From Harmonia axyridis (taxonomy: Eukaryota; Arthropoda; Insecta; Coleoptera; Coccinellidae): a DNA stretch of 64,000 bases. The notes beneath the pieces are model-generated. The model saw only the letters and a program-made list of their open reading frames with translations. It had not been told where the DNA came from and ran no database searches. Shown here in pieces: positions 61,601 to 64,000 of the stretch (within the stretch, counting starts at the first letter, position 1; every line of letters starts with the position of its first letter). The DNA lies in assembly GCF_914767665.1 (NCBI RefSeq), contig NC_059501.1:5272501-5336500 (forward strand), read 5' to 3'. Made by a program: the position numbers and the translations under genes.

Positions 61601-64000
61601 TTTTATCAATTTAGATTTCTTCATTCATAGATTTTGTGTTTTCAACAAAGAGTAAATGCTTTCAGTTTATGCCGAGCATTTTTTTTTCATTTATTTTCAA
61701 AATTATAAAATGATGAAAAATATATATTTTTTCATCATTTCCACGTTGAGCTATCATTTCACATTACCATGAATCCGCCACATACGCATAATGGTACCTA
61801 TATATGTACGTATTCTGTAATAACTGTTATAATACCAAGATTTCCATCCTACATAAATTAGTTCCCTTCAAATTAATGCTCTACATGTTTCCTTATCCAT
61901 TTTGAAAAAGAACATTAATTGATTTTTCTTGATTCCCATCATAATTTCTTACAATTTTTAGTGCCTTTAGTTTCTCATTGGCTAGAGTATTTTGTTCAGC
62001 TAATTTTATCAATTTAGATTTCTTCATTCATAGATTTTGTGTTTTCAACAAAGAGTAAATGCTTTCAGTTTATGCCGAGCATTTTTTTTTCATTTATTTT
62101 CAAAATTATAAAATGATGAAAAATATATATTTTTTCATCATTTCCACGTTGAGCTATCATTTCACATTACCATGAATCCGCCACATACGCATAATGGTAC
62201 CTATATATGTACGTATTCTGTAATAACTGTTATAATACCAAGATTTCCAGCCCACATAAATTAGTTCCCTTCAAATTAATGCTCTACATGTTTCCTTATC
62301 CATTTTGAAAAACAACATTAATTGATTTTTCTTGATTTCCATCATAATTTCTTACAATTTTTAGTGCCTTTAGTTTCTCATTGGCTAGAGTATTTTGTTC
62401 AGCTAATTTTATCAATTTAGATTTCTTCATTCATAGATTTTGTGTTTTCAACAAAGAGTAAATGCTTTCAGTTTATGCCGAGCATTTTTTTTTCATTTAT
62501 TTTCAAAATTATAAAATGATGAAAAATATATATTTTTTCATCATTTCCACGTTGAGCTATCATTTCACATTACCATGAATCCGCCACATACGCATAATGG
62601 TACCTATATATGTACGTATTCTGTAATAACTGTTATAATACCAAGATTTCCATCCTACATAAATTAGTTCTCTTCAAATTAATGCTCTACATGTTTCCTT
62701 ATCCATTTTGAAAAACAACATTAATTGATTTTTCTTGATTCCCATCATATTTTCTTACAATTTTTAGTGCTTTTAGTTTCTCATTGGCTAGAGTATTTTG
62801 TTCAGCTAATTTTATCAATTTAGATTTCTTCATTCATAGATTTTGTGTTTTCAAAAAAGAGTAAATGCTTTCAGTTTATGCCGAGCATTTTTTTTTCATT
62901 TATTTTCAAAATTATAAAATGATGAAAAATATATATTTTTTCATCATTTCCACGTTGAGCTATCATTTCACATTACCATGAATCCGCCACATACGCATAA
63001 TGGTACCTATATATGTACGTATTCTGTAATAACTGTTATAATACCAAGATTTCCATCCTACATAAATTAGTTCCCTTCAAATTAATGCTCTACATGTTTC
63101 CTTATCCATTTTGAAAAACAACATTAATTGATTTTTCTTGATTCCCATCATATTTTCGTACAATTTTTAGTGCCTTTAGTTTCTCATTGGCTAGAGTATT
63201 TTGTTCAGCTAATTTTATCAATTTAGATTTCTTCATTCATAGATTTTGTGTTTTCAACAAAGAGTAAATGCTTTCAGTTTATGCCGAGCATTTTTTCTTT
63301 CATTTATTTTCAAAATTATAAAATGATGAAAAATATATATTTTTTCATCATTTCCACGTTGAGCCATCATTTCATATTACCATGAATCCGCCACATACGC
63401 ATAATGGTACCTATATATGTACGTATTCTGTAATTACTGTTATAATACCAAGATTTCCATCCTACATAAATTAGTTCCCTTCAAATTAATGCTCTACATG
63501 TTTCTTTGTCCATTTGGAAAACAACTTTCATTGATTTTCCTGATTCCCATCATATTTTCGTTCAATTTTGAGTTCCTTTAGTTTCTCACTGGCTAGAGCA
63601 TTTTCTTCTTTTTTTCTTTTTTCTTTTTGTTCAGCTTATTTTATCAATTGAGATTTCTTTCGAAATACTTCTGCAGAGTATTGTTCGAATATTATGCGAA
63701 TCAGTGACATGTGAACGATATGGCGGATCCAGGGTGGTAAAGAGGGTAATAACCCCCACATACCTCTTCGAATTATTCATAGATTTAGTGCTTTCAACCG
63801 AGAGTGAATGCTTTCAGTTTATGCCGAGCATTTTTTCTTTCATTTATTTTTAAAATTATAAAATGATGAAAAAAATATATTTTTTCATCATTTCCACGTT
63901 GAGCTATCCTTTTACAGTACCATGAATCCGCCACATGCGCATAATGGTACCTATCGATGTACGTATTCTGTAATTACTGTTATAATACCAAGTTTTCCCT
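58640..64000. repeat. 403-bp satellite array running off the window
   Basis: The 'gtacgtattctgtaat' junction recurs at 59206, 61000, 61403, 61806, 62209, 62612, 63015, 63419 and 63959. Spacing is 402-404 bp once the inserted element is subtracted. The first and last units are longer (about 490 and 540 bp) because they keep a segment (gaatcagtgacatgtgaacg...ggtggtaaagagggtaat) deleted from inner monomers. Every monomer has a palindrome, atgatgaaaaatatatatttttt-catcat. No coding sense. Confidence 0.92.
59607..60996. mobile_element. 1390-bp foldback element inserted in a satellite monomer
   Basis: The ends are TCGGGTGTCCCAAGGTGAGT and its inverse, with TA duplicated at 59605-59606 and 60997-60998. 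Neighbouring satellite monomers supply the empty site (ctatatatgtacg), so both borders are exact. Arms are about 600 bp and nearly identical, with a loop near 60230-60395. The mirrored frames at 59732-59956 (+) and 60647-60928 (-) are arm sequence, not genes. Confidence 0.9.

Overview
This is an AT-rich invertebrate nuclear window, almost certainly from an insect and possibly a beetle (low confidence on the order). The support is spliced genes with GT/AG introns, an insect-style TATA plus initiator promoter, CR1-like LINEs, DD41D mariner copies, hAT, PIF/Harbinger and TA-target MITEs, and arrays of satellite DNA. Host coding sequence is sparse; most of the window is mobile or tandemly repeated DNA.

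Left part (1-12.9 kb). A decayed ALG8 glucosyltransferase copy lies at 0.1-1.0 kb. The main gene follows: a two-exon, metallothionein-like gene on the + strand. Its 10-nt first coding exon is at 3803-3812. A 5.7-kb intron holds a nearly complete antisense CR1-like LINE. A 3.1-kb second exon (9506-12633) reads without interruption as a predicted 1045-residue protein with 307 cysteines (29%), no His or Trp, and 30 tandem Cys-rich modules. The promoter has three metal-response-element cores, one matching 10 bases of the consensus, next to a TATA box and initiator. Because the only in-frame ATG is in the tiny first exon, simple ORF calling misses the gene and reports long false frames over it.

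Middle part (13-31 kb). This is dense in mobile elements: foldback MITEs, a fragment of a tyrosine-recombinase element beside a striking DNA hairpin, four deletion-derivative DD41D mariner copies that share one internal deletion, a PIF/Harbinger MITE, hAT MITEs and a Gypsy-type gag remnant.

A four-exon minus-strand gene for an EF-hand-like protein (predicted 329 aa) spans 57478 down to 23786. All its splice phases agree. Its introns (9.8, 18.1 and 4.8 kb) contain most of the right half of the window. The 18-kb intron holds a two-cistron gene for small membrane proteins (only 5 nt between the frames), two copies of a Ly6-type first exon, a broken Na,K-ATPase beta-subunit copy, and three broken copies of a claudin-like exon. 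The Ly6 and claudin pieces are carried on a complex roughly 0.93/1.14-kb repeat. The 9.8-kb intron holds two 5'-truncated LINEs, foldback hairpins, and a 384-bp tandem array. Each of the 11 intact monomers in that array repeats the exon 1 splice-donor region.

Right end (58.6-64 kb). A 403-bp satellite runs off the window. One monomer is interrupted by a 1390-bp foldback element with a clean TA duplication. I saw no tRNA, CRISPR or complete rRNA gene.
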